DNA of 64,000 nt from Azospirillum sp. TSO22-1 (GTDB lineage Bacteria > Pseudomonadota > Alphaproteobacteria > Azospirillales > Azospirillaceae), in assembly GCF_003116015.1 (NCBI RefSeq), contig NZ_LGQZ01000133.1:19065-83064 (forward strand), in the 5' to 3' direction. The position numbers were made by a program, and so were the translations under genes. The notes under the pieces are model-generated. The model saw only the letters and a program-made list of their open reading frames with translations. It did not search any database and had not been told where the DNA came from. Of the stretch, positions 1 to 8,279 are shown piece after piece; the first letter of the stretch is position 1; every line of letters begins with the position of its first letter.

Positions 1-96
1 TACGTCACGCAGGAGAACTACGCGGTGTTCTACCGCGAGGCGCTGGAGGACATCCTGGCCTGGGTGGCGGGGGCGCCGGTGCGGGTGCTTTCCTGA
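1..96 (+). CDS. C-terminal end of a D-2-hydroxyacid dehydrogenase-like protein (partial)
   Basis: The open frame enters from the left edge and ends at TGA 94-96, giving 31 residues that finish VAGAPVRVLS. A short acidic helix (EALEDILAW) followed by AGxPVRVL resembles the extreme C-terminus of NAD-dependent D-2-hydroxyacid dehydrogenases, but the fragment is too short to be certain. It is followed directly by a REP-like palindrome and faces the convergent TRAP binding-protein gene. The family call is inference from the tail only. Confidence 0.4.
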   Translation, partial: YVTQENYAVFYREALEDILAWVAGAPVRVLS

Positions 97-103
97 CGCG
101 CTT

Positions 104-192
104 GCCCCCACCCCTGACCCCTCCCCCGCTTCGCAGGGGAGGGGAACTCTCCTCCCCCTGCGAAGCGGGGGGAGGTCGGGAGGGGGGCAATA
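104..192. repeat. REP-like palindromic element (copy 1)
   Basis: A GC-rich imperfect inverted repeat starts with CTTGCCCCCACCCC and ends with GGGGGGCAAT. Its inner arms are CCCCCGCTTCGCAGGGGAGG and CCCCTGCGAAGCGGGGGGAG. The layout matches the element at 8960-9062 arm for arm. It lies between two convergent genes, so it could act as a bidirectional terminator or mRNA stabiliser. Confidence 0.75.
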
Positions 193-202
193 CGTCCGCC
201 GC

Positions 203-1207
203 TCAGTTCCCCGCCACCCCCGTCTCCTTGTAGAACGCCTGGATCAGGTCCTTGCCGACCCGGGACGCCATGTCATCGTGCACCGGCAGCATGGCCTTGC
301 GCCACGCCGCCCGTTCGGCGTCGGTCATGGTGTGGAACTCCGACTTGCCGGCGGCCTTCATGGCGGTCACGGCGTCGTCGTTCTCCTTCTGGGCGATCTG
401 GTTGGCGTAGGTGGTGGCGTCCTTCATGGCGCCGTCCAGCGCGGTGCGGACGTCGGCCGGCAGACCTTCCCAGAACTTCTTGTTCACGATCACCGCGTAG
501 CCGATGTAGCCGTGGTCGGACAGCGTGATATTCTTCTGCACCTCGTGATGCTTCTGTGTGTACATGTTGGACGGCGTGTTCTCGGAGCCGTCCACCACGC
601 CGGTCTGCATGGCCTGGTAGACCTCGGAGAACGCCATGACCTGCGGCAGCGCGCCCAGCGCCCGGAACTGCGCCTCCAGCACCTTGGAGGACTGGATGCG
701 CATCTTCAGGCCCTTGAAGTCCTCCGGCGTCTTCAGCGGCCGGTTGGCGCTCATGATCTTGAAGCCGTTGTCCCAGTAGGCCAGCCCGATGATCCCCTTG
801 GGCTCCAGCTTCTTCAAGAGCCCCTGGCCGAGCGGCCCCTGCGTCACCTTGGTCAGCGATTCCTTGTTCGGGAAGATGTAGGGCAGGTCGAAGACCTCGA
901 ACTCCTTAACCCCCAGCGGGCCGAACTTGGCCAGCGACGGGGCCAGCATCTGCACCGCGCCGAGCTGAAGCGCCTCCAGCTCCTCCTTGTCCTTGTAGAG
1001 CTGGCTGTTGGGATAGACCTCGACCTTGACCTTGCCGCCGGTGCGCGCCTCGGCCAGTTCCTTGAACTTCTCGGCGCCCTTGCCCTTCGGCGTCTCGGTG
1101 GCGACGACGTGGCTGAACTTGATGACGATGGGGGCCTGCTGCGCCATGACAGGCGTGGCCGCCAGGATGCCGACAGCGCCCAGAATCGGCAGGACAAAGC
1201 TTCGCAT
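203..1207 (-). CDS. dctP: TRAP transporter solute-binding protein, DctP family
   Basis: This is the periplasmic binding subunit of a tripartite ATP-independent transporter, predicted to bind an organic acid. The 334 residues match the usual DctP length. Residues 1-22 form a signal peptide ending in PVMA before QQAP, and the mature part begins with the family-typical IKFSHVVATETPKGKGAEKF. The ATG at 1205-1207 is chosen over a much longer upstream extension because GGAGG lies just upstream and the signal peptide starts there. It follows the methylsuccinyl-CoA dehydrogenase gene by 56 bp with a small hairpin between. No DctQ or DctM membrane subunit is visible nearby, so it must use a transporter encoded elsewhere or act as a sensor partner. 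Its position suggests a C4/C5 dicarboxylate ligand, which is inference. Confidence 0.9.
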   Translation of the reverse strand: MRSFVLPILGAVGILAATPVMAQQAPIVIKFSHVVATETPKGKGAEKFKELAEARTGGKVKVEVYPNSQLYKDKEELEALQLGAVQMLAPSLAKFGPLGVKEFEVFDLPYIFPNKESLTKVTQGPLGQGLLKKLEPKGIIGLAYWDNGFKIMSANRPLKTPEDFKGLKMRIQSSKVLEAQFRALGALPQVMAFSEVYQAMQTGVVDGSENTPSNMYTQKHHEVQKNITLSDHGYIGYAVIVNKKFWEGLPADVRTALDGAMKDATTYANQIAQKENDDAVTAMKAAGKSEFHTMTDAERAAWRKAMLPVHDDMASRVGKDLIQAFYKETGVAGN

Positions 1208-1240
1208 TCTTCGTTTCCTCCACTTGGTTATGGTTCTTGG

Positions 1241-1260
1241 CCGCGGCTCGATGGCCGCGG
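1241..1260 (-). promoter_or_regulatory. Hairpin between the mcd-like gene and dctP
   Basis: CCGCGGC (1241-1247) and GCCGCGG (1254-1260) form a perfect 7-bp stem with a 6-nt loop. No T-run follows on the minus strand, so it is not a classical terminator. A partial attenuator or mRNA-processing hairpin that sets the binding-protein level is possible. Confidence 0.4.
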
Positions 1261-1263
1261 TTC

Positions 1264-2901
1264 TCAGTTTTGGCCGGTCAGCAGGCCGCGAGCGATCACC
1301 TGCGCCTGGATCTCGGCGGCACCTTCGAAGATTGACAGGATCCGCGCGTCGCACAGAACCCGGCTGATGGGATACTCCACGGCATAACCGTTGCCACCAT
1401 GGATCTGCACGGCCGCGTCGGCGTTGCTCCACGCCACGCGGGCGGCCAGCAGCTTGGCCATCCCCGCCTCGATGTCGCAGCGCCGCCCGGAGTCCTTCTC
1501 GCGCGCCGCGAAGTAGGAGAGCTGCCGGGCCATCATCGTCTCCACGGCCATCCACGCCACCTTACCGTGCACCCGCGGGAAGGAGAGGATCGGCTTGCCG
1601 AACTGCTGCCGCTCGGCCGCGTAGCGCACCCCCAGCTCCAGCGCGTTCTGCGCCACGCCCAGCGCCCGGGCCGCGGTCTGGATGCGGGCGCTCTCGAAGG
1701 TCTCCATCAGCTGCTTGAAGCCCTGCCCCTCGACCCCGCCGAGCAGGCCGGAGACCGGCACGACGAACCCGTCGAAGCCGATCTCATACTCCTTCATGCC
1801 GCGGTAGCCGAGCACGGTGATCTCCGTGCCGCTCATCCCCTCGGCGGGGAACGGATTCTCCTCGCTGCCCTGCGGCTTCTCGGCCAGCAGCATGGACAGG
1901 CCGCGGTAGCCCTCGGCGTCCGGGTCGGTGCGCACCAGCAGCGTCATCACGTCGGAGCGGGCGCCGTGCGTGATCCAGGTCTTGGCGCCGTAGATCCGGT
2001 ACACGTCGCCGTCGCGCACCGCACGGGTCCGCAAGGCCCCGAGGTCGCTGCCGGTGTTCGGCTCGGTGAACACGGCGGTCGGCAGGATCGCGCCGGACGC
2101 GATGGCCGGCAGCCAGCGCTGCTTCTGCTCCGGCGTGCCGGCCAGCCGGATCAGCTCCGCCGCGATCTCCGCCCGCGTGCCGAGCGAGCCGACGCCCAGG
2201 TACCCGCGGCTCAGCGCTTCGGAGACGATGCACATCGCCGTCTTGCCCAGGGCGAGGCCGCCGTATTCCTCCGGCACGGTCAGGCCGAAGACGCCCATCT
2301 CGGCCATATGCTCCAGCAACTCCAGCGGAATGAGCTGGTCCTTCCGGTGCCACTCCTGGGCGAAGGGAGCGACCTCGGCGTCGGCGAACCGGCTGAACTG
2401 GTCGGCCATCATCGCCAGCGTCTCGTCGCCGTAAGCCGGCGCGCCGTACCGCCCCTCCGCCGCCGCGTTGCCCAACAGAAGCCGCGCGGCGCGCAGGGCG
2501 CCCGGCTCGGCGATCCGTGCCAGTCCGGATTCGGAGACGAAGCGCGCCACCGCCTCCGGTGCCACGCCGAGGTCGTCGGGGCGGACCATCTCCACCTGGC
2601 TCATCGGGATGCCGCCGGCGAGCTGGCCCAGGTACTCTGCGAAGCCGAGGCGCAGGATCGCCGCCTCCACCGCACCCAGCGCCCCCTGCCCCTCCAGCCG
2701 CCCGGCCCAGCCAAGCAGCTGGCGCAGCGCCTCCACGTAGGTCGCCTGCCACGCCAGCCCGTGCAGAGCGAACTGGTGCGCCTCCAGGTCCTCGGCGCTC
2801 GGTCGGCCGGTCGGCGCGACCAGGGCACGCAGCGTGCGGCGCCCTTCGGCGGCCAGGGCCTCGGCAGCGGCGAGGGCGGGGCGGTAGTCGTTGGGCTGCA
2901 T
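1264..2901 (-). CDS. mcd: (2S)-methylsuccinyl-CoA dehydrogenase-like acyl-CoA dehydrogenase
   Basis: This FAD enzyme is predicted to oxidise methylsuccinyl-CoA to mesaconyl-C1-CoA. At 545 residues it is about 150 longer than ordinary acyl-CoA dehydrogenases. The extra N-terminal helical domain, including GGIPMSQVEMVRP around residue 95-108, is what Mcd of the ethylmalonyl-CoA pathway has. The core shows TEPNTGSDLGALRTRAVRDG and KTWITHGARSD for FAD binding. The C-terminal IFEGAAEIQ carries the catalytic Glu of the EGT/EGA type. Its ATG shares one base with the stop of the upstream CaiB gene, indicating translational coupling. Mcd genes usually sit near ccr or ecm; here the gene lies in a dedicated C5-acid locus. 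Another short-branched-chain substrate cannot be excluded. Confidence 0.72.
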   Translation of the reverse strand: MQPNDYRPALAAAEALAAEGRRTLRALVAPTGRPSAEDLEAHQFALHGLAWQATYVEALRQLLGWAGRLEGQGALGAVEAAILRLGFAEYLGQLAGGIPMSQVEMVRPDDLGVAPEAVARFVSESGLARIAEPGALRAARLLLGNAAAEGRYGAPAYGDETLAMMADQFSRFADAEVAPFAQEWHRKDQLIPLELLEHMAEMGVFGLTVPEEYGGLALGKTAMCIVSEALSRGYLGVGSLGTRAEIAAELIRLAGTPEQKQRWLPAIASGAILPTAVFTEPNTGSDLGALRTRAVRDGDVYRIYGAKTWITHGARSDVMTLLVRTDPDAEGYRGLSMLLAEKPQGSEENPFPAEGMSGTEITVLGYRGMKEYEIGFDGFVVPVSGLLGGVEGQGFKQLMETFESARIQTAARALGVAQNALELGVRYAAERQQFGKPILSFPRVHGKVAWMAVETMMARQLSYFAAREKDSGRRCDIEAGMAKLLAARVAWSNADAAVQIHGGNGYAVEYPISRVLCDARILSIFEGAAEIQAQVIARGLLTGQN

Positions 2902-4118
2902 CAGGCTGTCTCCGGCCCGGCGACGATGCCGGTATCATGCAGGCGGCCGATCTCGGCGCTGGACAGGCCGAGCCGTTCGGCCAGGATCTCGTCGGTGTGC
3001 TGGCCGAGCCGCGGCGCCGGGCGCACCGCCTCGCGCGGCACAGCGGCGAAGGCCAGCGGCACGCCCGGCATGCGCCAGCGCCCGACGCCGGGTTGCTCGA
3101 CCTCCTGGAACATCGGGTTGGCCGGGCTGCAGCGCGGATCCTCGGCGACCAGCTGACCGAAGTCCTGGTATGGCCCCCACAGCACGCCGCTGCCGGCGAA
3201 CGCGGTCCGCACCTCGTCCAGCGTCCGCGCCGCGAACCAGGGGCCAAGCACCGCGCCGATGGCCTCGCGCGCCTCGAACCGTCCCCCCTCGGTGCCCAGA
3301 TCAACACCCATCAGCGGCCCAATCATGGCGAGCCGCTCGCTCAGGCCCGTCGCGGTGCCGATGGCCTTCCACTGCCGATTGGAGATGGCGACCACCATCA
3401 CCCGCCGCCCGTCCTTCGTCGGGAAATCGCGCCCGAAGGCGCCGTACAAATCGTTGCCGAGCGGTTGCCGCACCGTGCCGTTGACCTGCACGTCGGCGAG
3501 GTAGCCCAGATTGCCGACGCTCGCCAGCATGACGTCACTGAGCGCCAGCACCACCTCCTGTCCCGTGCCGGTCCGCGCCCGCAGCCGCTCGGCGGCGAGC
3601 AGCCCGGTGCAGAGGTAGAGACCGGCGGCGATGTCCCAGGCGGGCAGCACGTGGTTGACCGGCTTGGCCCCCTCGCCCGTCGCCATGGGGAAGCCGCTGG
3701 CGCAGTTGACCGTGTAGTCCACCGCACCGGTACCGTCCGAACTGCCGGTCAGGCGCAGCATGATCAGGTCGGCGCGCCGGGCCGACAGCGCCTCGTACCC
3801 CATCCAGCCGCTGGCCGGCAGGTTGGTCAGCAGGATGCCGCCGCCCGGATCCGGCGCGGTGATCAGCGCGCCGGCGATCTCGCGGCCCTCGGGCGTGTTG
3901 AGCGCCAGGGTGACCGACTTCTTGCCCTTGTTGAGGCCGGCCCAGTACAGGCTGTCGCCGCTCGGCGCCAGGGGCCAGCGGCGGTAGTCGATGTTGCCGC
4001 CGATCGGGTCGATGCGGATCACCTCGGCGCCGAGCTGCGCCAGGGTCATGCCGCCCAGCGGTGCGGCGATGAAGGCCGACACCTCGACCACGCGGAGGTC
4101 GGACAGAAGCGGGGTCAT
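2901..4118 (-). CDS. mct: CaiB/BaiF-family protein, mesaconyl-CoA C1-C4 CoA transferase-like (2-methylfumaryl-CoA isomerase)
   Basis: This class III CoA-transferase family member has 405 residues. The N-terminus shows LRVVEVSAFIAAPLGGMTLAQLGAEVIRIDPIGG in pieces, then RRWPLAPSGDSLYWAGLNKGKKSV. As I recall the family, that pattern is characteristic of the intramolecular transferase that moves CoA from C1 to C4 of mesaconate in the 3-hydroxypropionate bicycle. The nucleophilic Asp expected in class III enzymes fits PAWDIAAGLY in mid-protein. The start overlaps the lysR stop by 4 bp and the end overlaps the mcd-like gene by 1 bp, so the three genes form one tight unit. The Mct assignment is by motif memory and neighbours; an intermolecular CoA-transferase is the alternative. 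Confidence 0.62.
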   Translation of the reverse strand: MTPLLSDLRVVEVSAFIAAPLGGMTLAQLGAEVIRIDPIGGNIDYRRWPLAPSGDSLYWAGLNKGKKSVTLALNTPEGREIAGALITAPDPGGGILLTNLPASGWMGYEALSARRADLIMLRLTGSSDGTGAVDYTVNCASGFPMATGEGAKPVNHVLPAWDIAAGLYLCTGLLAAERLRARTGTGQEVVLALSDVMLASVGNLGYLADVQVNGTVRQPLGNDLYGAFGRDFPTKDGRRVMVVAISNRQWKAIGTATGLSERLAMIGPLMGVDLGTEGGRFEAREAIGAVLGPWFAARTLDEVRTAFAGSGVLWGPYQDFGQLVAEDPRCSPANPMFQEVEQPGVGRWRMPGVPLAFAAVPREAVRPAPRLGQHTDEILAERLGLSSAEIGRLHDTGIVAGPETA

Positions 4119-5050
4119 GCGGTCTCCTCGGCGATCCGGTAACGAAGCTCCCAGCCCAGCGGGCCGGCCAGGGTGTGGATGAAGTCGACCACCACACGTT
4201 CCAGCGCCTCGCTGGCCGGGGTCGGCACGCGGGCCTGCGGCCGGGCCAGCACCAGCGAGCGGCGGATCGCCGGCGCCACCGCGGCGGCGCTCAGCTCGCC
4301 GGATTCCAGCAGGCCGTGCACGGCGGAGCGCGGCAGCAGCGTGCAGGCCTCGCCGACCCGCACCAGCTCGATCAGCGCCGACAGCGCGTCCACCTCGATG
4401 ACCGGCTCGCAGTCGAGGCCGTGCTCGGCGAAGGCCTGCTCGACCAGCAGCCGCAGCCGGTGCGGCCGGCCGGGCAGGATCAGCTCGTGCGCCGCCACCT
4501 CGGCCAGGGTGACGCCGTCCAGCGCCGCCAACCGGCCGCCGGAGCCGACCAGCACCATCTCCTCCTCCAGGAGCGGCGCGGAAACGAGGCCGTCCGTCGT
4601 CTTGGTGTCGTACAGCACGGCGAGGTCGAGCCGGCCCTGCACCAGCCACTCGTGGATGGTGGCGCTGAAGCCGTCCACCAGATGCAGCCGCACCTTCGGC
4701 GCGCGCTCGCGGAACCGCATCGCCAGCCCTGGCAGCAGCACCCGGCCGAGCGACGACGGCACGCCGAAGCTCAGCGTCCCCGACGGCTCCGACTGGTAGG
4801 CGAGCACGGCGTCGCGCGCCGCGCCGACCTCCTTCAGCACGATGCGGGCGTGGTCCATCAGCACCTGCCCGGCCGGCGTCGGCGTGACGCCCCAGCCGTG
4901 CCGGCGCAGCAGCGGCACGCCCAACTCGTCCTCCAGCGCCTTGACCTGACGGGACAGCGCCGGCTGGGCAACCCGCAACACGGAGGCGGCCCGAGACAGG
5001 CTCTGCATCTCCGCCACGTGCAGGAAGTATCTCAGCTGCCGGAAGTCCAT
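4115..5050 (-). CDS. LysR-family transcriptional regulator of the C5-acid locus
   Basis: The 311-residue LTTR has an N-terminal winged helix: MDFRQLRYFLHVAE, then AASVLRVAQPALSRQVKALE at roughly residues 17-38. A periplasmic-binding-like effector domain follows. The ATG at 5048-5050 is chosen because the HTH begins there; the longer upstream reading frame would run through the AT-rich promoter. It is divergent from the acyl-CoA dehydrogenase at 5155 and translationally coupled to the mct-like gene, so it probably activates both arms in response to a CoA ester or C5 acid. The P. aeruginosa itaconate operon also has a divergent LysR regulator. Confidence 0.9.
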   Translation of the reverse strand: MDFRQLRYFLHVAEMQSLSRAASVLRVAQPALSRQVKALEDELGVPLLRRHGWGVTPTPAGQVLMDHARIVLKEVGAARDAVLAYQSEPSGTLSFGVPSSLGRVLLPGLAMRFRERAPKVRLHLVDGFSATIHEWLVQGRLDLAVLYDTKTTDGLVSAPLLEEEMVLVGSGGRLAALDGVTLAEVAAHELILPGRPHRLRLLVEQAFAEHGLDCEPVIEVDALSALIELVRVGEACTLLPRSAVHGLLESGELSAAAVAPAIRRSLVLARPQARVPTPASEALERVVVDFIHTLAGPLGWELRYRIAEETA

Positions 5051-5072
5051 GCCCCAAGGCCTATGCCGACTT

Positions 5073-5092
5073 GTTATAACTGTTATAATAAC
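5073..5092. promoter_or_regulatory. Candidate LysR operator: two AT-rich palindromes
   Basis: In the 104-bp divergent region, GTTATAAC (5073-5080) and GTTATAATAAC (5082-5092) are each perfect palindromes set side by side. This AT-rich island stands out strongly from the surrounding GC-rich DNA. Position, dyad symmetry and repetition fit a LysR recognition site overlapping one or both promoters. Function is inferred. Confidence 0.6.
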
Positions 5093-5154
5093 TATAGCGT
5101 TGACGAATATCGTAGTCGACCCAGTACTCTTTGCAAAGGTTTTTGGAGGCAACC

Positions 5155-6315
5155 GTGGCCACGACGAACGAAACCCATCCGGAGATCCGCGAGTCCGTCC
5201 GCCGGCTGTGCGCCGGCTTCCCCGGGGAGTACTGGCGCACGCTCGACGCCGAGCGCGCCTACCCGACCGAGTTCGTGCGAGCGCTGACCGAGGCCGGGTT
5301 CCTCTCCGTGCTGATCCCCGAGGAGTACGGCGGTTCCGGCTTGGGGCTGGACGCTGCCTCGGCGATCCTGGAGGAGATCCACCGTTCGGGCTGCAACGGC
5401 GGCGCCTGCCACGCGCAGATGTACACGATGGGCACGGTACTGCGGCACGGCAGCGAGGCGCAAAAGCGCGCCTATCTGCCTGGCATCGCGTCGGGCGAAC
5501 TGCGACTCCAGGCCTTCGGCGTCACCGAACCGACCAGCGGCACCGACACCACGCGAATCCGCACCTTCGCCCGGCGCGAGGGTGACGAGTACGTGGTCAA
5601 CGGCCAGAAGGTGTGGATCAGCAGGGCCGAGCACTCCGACCTGATGGTGCTGCTGGTGCGCACCACGCCGCGCGATCAGGTGAAGAAGCCGACCGACGGC
5701 ATGAGCGTGCTGCTGGTGGACATCCGCGCGGCGCTCGGCAAGGGCCTGACCATCCGGCCGATCCGCGCGATGATCAACCACGCCACCACCGAGCTGTTCT
5801 TCGACGACCTGCGGGTCCCCGCCGCCAACCTGATCGGCGAGGAGGGCAAGGGCTTCCACTACATCATCGACGGCATGAACGCCGAGCGCATCCTGATCGC
5901 CTCGGAGTGCATCGGCGACGCCCGCTTCTTCATCGACCGTGCGTCGGCCTACGCCAGCACGCGCGAGGTGTTCGGCCGGCTGATCGGCACCAACCAGGGC
6001 GTCCAGTTCCCGATCGCCCGCAACCACGTCGAGACCGAGGCGGCGGCCCTCATGGTGCGCAAGGCCATCGAGCTGTTCGATAGGGGCCTGCCCTGCGGCA
6101 CCGAGGCCAACATGGCGAAGCTGCTGGCCTCCGAGGCGTCCTGGCGGGCCGCGGACACCTGCCTGCAGACGCACGGCGGCTTCGGCTTCGCCGAGGAATA
6201 CGACATCGAGCGCAAGTTCCGCGAAACGCGCCTCTACCAGATCGCGCCGATTTCCACCAACCTCATCCTCTCGCACGTGGCGACCCACGCGCTGAAGATG
6301 CCCAAATCGTTCTGA
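5155..6315 (+). CDS. Acyl-CoA dehydrogenase of the C5-acid operon
   Basis: This 386-residue flavoenzyme has FGVTEPTSGTDTTRIRTFAR and KVWISRAEHSD for FAD and CoA binding. The GTG at 5155 is preferred to an in-frame ATG at 5131 because TTGGAGG sits 4-5 bases before it. The C-terminal segment reads LYQIAPISTNL where many family members carry the catalytic Glu in an EGT motif, so the base must lie elsewhere or the reaction differs. The P. aeruginosa itaconate operon also contains an acyl-CoA dehydrogenase. A role on a methylsuccinyl- or itaconyl-type CoA ester is likely but unproven. First gene of the rightward operon, 3 bp before the CoA-transferase gene. Confidence 0.85.
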   Translation: MATTNETHPEIRESVRRLCAGFPGEYWRTLDAERAYPTEFVRALTEAGFLSVLIPEEYGGSGLGLDAASAILEEIHRSGCNGGACHAQMYTMGTVLRHGSEAQKRAYLPGIASGELRLQAFGVTEPTSGTDTTRIRTFARREGDEYVVNGQKVWISRAEHSDLMVLLVRTTPRDQVKKPTDGMSVLLVDIRAALGKGLTIRPIRAMINHATTELFFDDLRVPAANLIGEEGKGFHYIIDGMNAERILIASECIGDARFFIDRASAYASTREVFGRLIGTNQGVQFPIARNHVETEAAALMVRKAIELFDRGLPCGTEANMAKLLASEASWRAADTCLQTHGGFGFAEEYDIERKFRETRLYQIAPISTNLILSHVATHALKMPKSF

Positions 6316-6318
6316 GCC

Positions 6319-7443
6319 ATGCACACCCCATTGGACGGGATTCTCGTCGTCGCCCTGGAGCAGGCCGTGGCCGCTCCCTACTGTACGTCGCGCCTTGCCG
6401 ACGCGGGTGCGCGGGTCATCAAGATCGAGCGGCCGGAGGGCGACTTCGCGCGCGCCTACGACCACGTCGCGCACGGCGAGAGCGCCTACTTCGTCTGGCT
6501 CAACCGCGGCAAGGAATCGGTCGTCCTCGACATCAAGAACCCGGACGACGCCGCGCTGATGCACCGGATGATCGCGCACGCCGACGTGCTGGTGCAGAAC
6601 CTCGCCCCCGGCGCCGCGGAACGCGCCGGCTTCGGGTCGGAGGAACTGCGCGCGAAGCACCCGCGCCTGATCACCTGCGACATCAGCGGCTACGGCGAGG
6701 ACGGCCCGTACCGCGACATGAAGGCGTACGACCTGCTGATCCAATGCGAGACCGGGCTGGCCTCGATCACCGGCGCGCCGGAGCGGCCGGGACGGGTCGG
6801 CGTGTCGGTGGCCGACATCGCCTGCGGCATGTACGCCCACGCCGGCATCCTCCAGGCCCTCTATGAGCGCGAGCGCACCGGGGAAGGCCAGGGCATCGCG
6901 GTGTCGCTGTTCGACGCCATCGCCGACTGGATGACCGTGCCGCTGCTGCACCAGGACTACGGCGGCAAGGCACCGGAGCGCGTCGGGCTCAACCACCCGT
7001 CCATCGCGCCGTACGGCGCCTTCACCCTGGCGGACGGGAATCAGGTGGTGATCTCCATCCAGAACGAGCGCGAGTGGGTGCGGCTGTGCGCCGAGGCGCT
7101 GGGTCAGCCCGGCCTCGCCACCGACCCGCGCTACGCCACCGGTCCGCTGCGGGTGGCGAACCGGCCGGCGCTGGACGCTGCGGTCGCCGCCGTCTTCGCC
7201 ACCCTGGACCGCGCCGAGGCGCACACGCGCCTGCGCAAGGGCGGCATTGCCTACGGCGACGTCAACAGCGTCGCCGACCTCTCGGCGCACAGCCAGCTTC
7301 GGCGCATATCGACGGACACCCCGACCGGCCCGGTGGTGGGCGTGGCGCCGCCGGTGCGCCGGAGCGGCGCGGCGTTCCAGGCTCGCCCCATCCCGGCCGT
7401 CGGCAAGCACTCGGACGCCCTGCGCAAGGAATTCGCCCCATGA
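6319..7443 (+). CDS. CaiB/BaiF CoA-transferase, itaconate/mesaconate-type (succinyl-CoA dependent)
   Basis: The 374-residue class III CoA-transferase begins MHTPLDGILVVALEQAVAAP and has SRLADAGARVIKIERPEGDFARAYD. Further motifs are LNRGKESVVLDIKN and MKAYDLLIQCETGLASITG; the Asp in AYDLL is the expected catalytic aspartate. It probably activates a C5 dicarboxylate by CoA transfer from succinyl-CoA. The family is the same as Ict (RipA) of the itaconate operon. Start lies 3 bp after the preceding stop, and its own stop overlaps the next ATG, so it is in the middle of a tight operon. Itaconate versus mesaconate or methylsuccinate cannot be settled from sequence. Confidence 0.8.
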   Translation: MHTPLDGILVVALEQAVAAPYCTSRLADAGARVIKIERPEGDFARAYDHVAHGESAYFVWLNRGKESVVLDIKNPDDAALMHRMIAHADVLVQNLAPGAAERAGFGSEELRAKHPRLITCDISGYGEDGPYRDMKAYDLLIQCETGLASITGAPERPGRVGVSVADIACGMYAHAGILQALYERERTGEGQGIAVSLFDAIADWMTVPLLHQDYGGKAPERVGLNHPSIAPYGAFTLADGNQVVISIQNEREWVRLCAEALGQPGLATDPRYATGPLRVANRPALDAAVAAVFATLDRAEAHTRLRKGGIAYGDVNSVADLSAHSQLRRISTDTPTGPVVGVAPPVRRSGAAFQARPIPAVGKHSDALRKEFAP

Positions 7444-8279
7444 GCTTCGACACCCTCAAGGACTGGATCGGCCGTCAGGAGGAGCATCTGGACGTCGCCA
7501 CCGTAGCGCCGCTCACCGGGCTGGCGCGCACGCTCGACCACGACGACCCGCCCTGGCGTCCCGGCGAGGTGCCGCCGCTCGGCCACTGGCTGTACTTCCT
7601 GCCGCAGGCGCCGCAGCGCGACATCGCCGAGGACGGCCACCCGCACCGCGGCGGCTTCCTGCCGCCGGTGCCGCTGCCGCGCCGCATGTGGGCGGGCGGC
7701 GACCTGCAATGGCACGGTCCGATCCGCGTCGGCGAGGCGATCCGCCGCCGCTCGACCATCGAGAACGTCGAGCACAAGGCCGGCCGCTCCGGCGACCTCG
7801 TCTTCGTCAAGGTGGTGCACGAGGTGCTGACCGAGCGCGGAGTGGCGGTGCGCGAGGTGCACGATATCGTCTACCGCGACCCGCCCAGGCCCGGCGAGGC
7901 CCCCGCCCCCGGCGAGCCGCCGAAGGAGGTCGCGGAGTGGGAGCGCCCGGTGACCGGCGACCCGGTGCTGCTGTTCCGCTTCTCGGCGCTGACCTTCAAC
8001 GGCCACCGCATCCACTACGACCGCAAGTATTGCGAGGAGGTGGAGGGCTACCCGGGCCTGATCGTGCACGGGCCGCTGATGGCGACGCTGCTGGTCGACC
8101 TCCACTTGCGCCACAATCCGGGAACGCGGGTGACCGGCTTCCGCTTCCGCGCCCGCCGGCCGGTGTTCGACGTGCATCCGTTCTCTGTCTGCGGCCGGCC
8201 GACCGACGGCGGGGCGGAGCTGTGGATCCGCGACCACCAGGGCTTCGTCGCCATGACCGCCACGCTGGACGCCGAATGA
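7440..8279 (+). CDS. MaoC/HTD2-type hydratase, mesaconyl-C4-CoA or itaconyl-CoA hydratase
   Basis: The 279-residue protein carries an N-terminal FAS1-like hotdog part and a C-terminal hotdog. The hydratase signature is SALTFNGHRIHYDRKYC with YPGLIVHGPLMATLL. The N-terminal GHWLYFLPQAPQRDIAEDGH and GGFLPPVPLPRRMWAGGDLQ match the mesaconyl-C4-CoA / itaconyl-CoA hydratase family (Meh, Ich/RipB). It should hydrate the double bond to give citramalyl-CoA. ATG overlaps the upstream TGA (ATGA), so a much longer in-frame upstream extension is rejected. It is followed by a methyltransferase gene with the same type of overlap. Confidence 0.82.
   Translation: MSFDTLKDWIGRQEEHLDVATVAPLTGLARTLDHDDPPWRPGEVPPLGHWLYFLPQAPQRDIAEDGHPHRGGFLPPVPLPRRMWAGGDLQWHGPIRVGEAIRRRSTIENVEHKAGRSGDLVFVKVVHEVLTERGVAVREVHDIVYRDPPRPGEAPAPGEPPKEVAEWERPVTGDPVLLFRFSALTFNGHRIHYDRKYCEEVEGYPGLIVHGPLMATLLVDLHLRHNPGTRVTGFRFRARRPVFDVHPFSVCGRPTDGGAELWIRDHQGFVAMTATLDAE

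Noticed and set aside
1208..1555. N-terminal extension of the TRAP binding protein
   Set aside because: The open frame continues upstream, but the signal peptide and GGAGG place the start at 1207.
5051..5152. Longer LysR start at 5152
   Set aside because: It would translate the AT-rich divergent promoter and give a 34-residue extension before the conserved HTH start.
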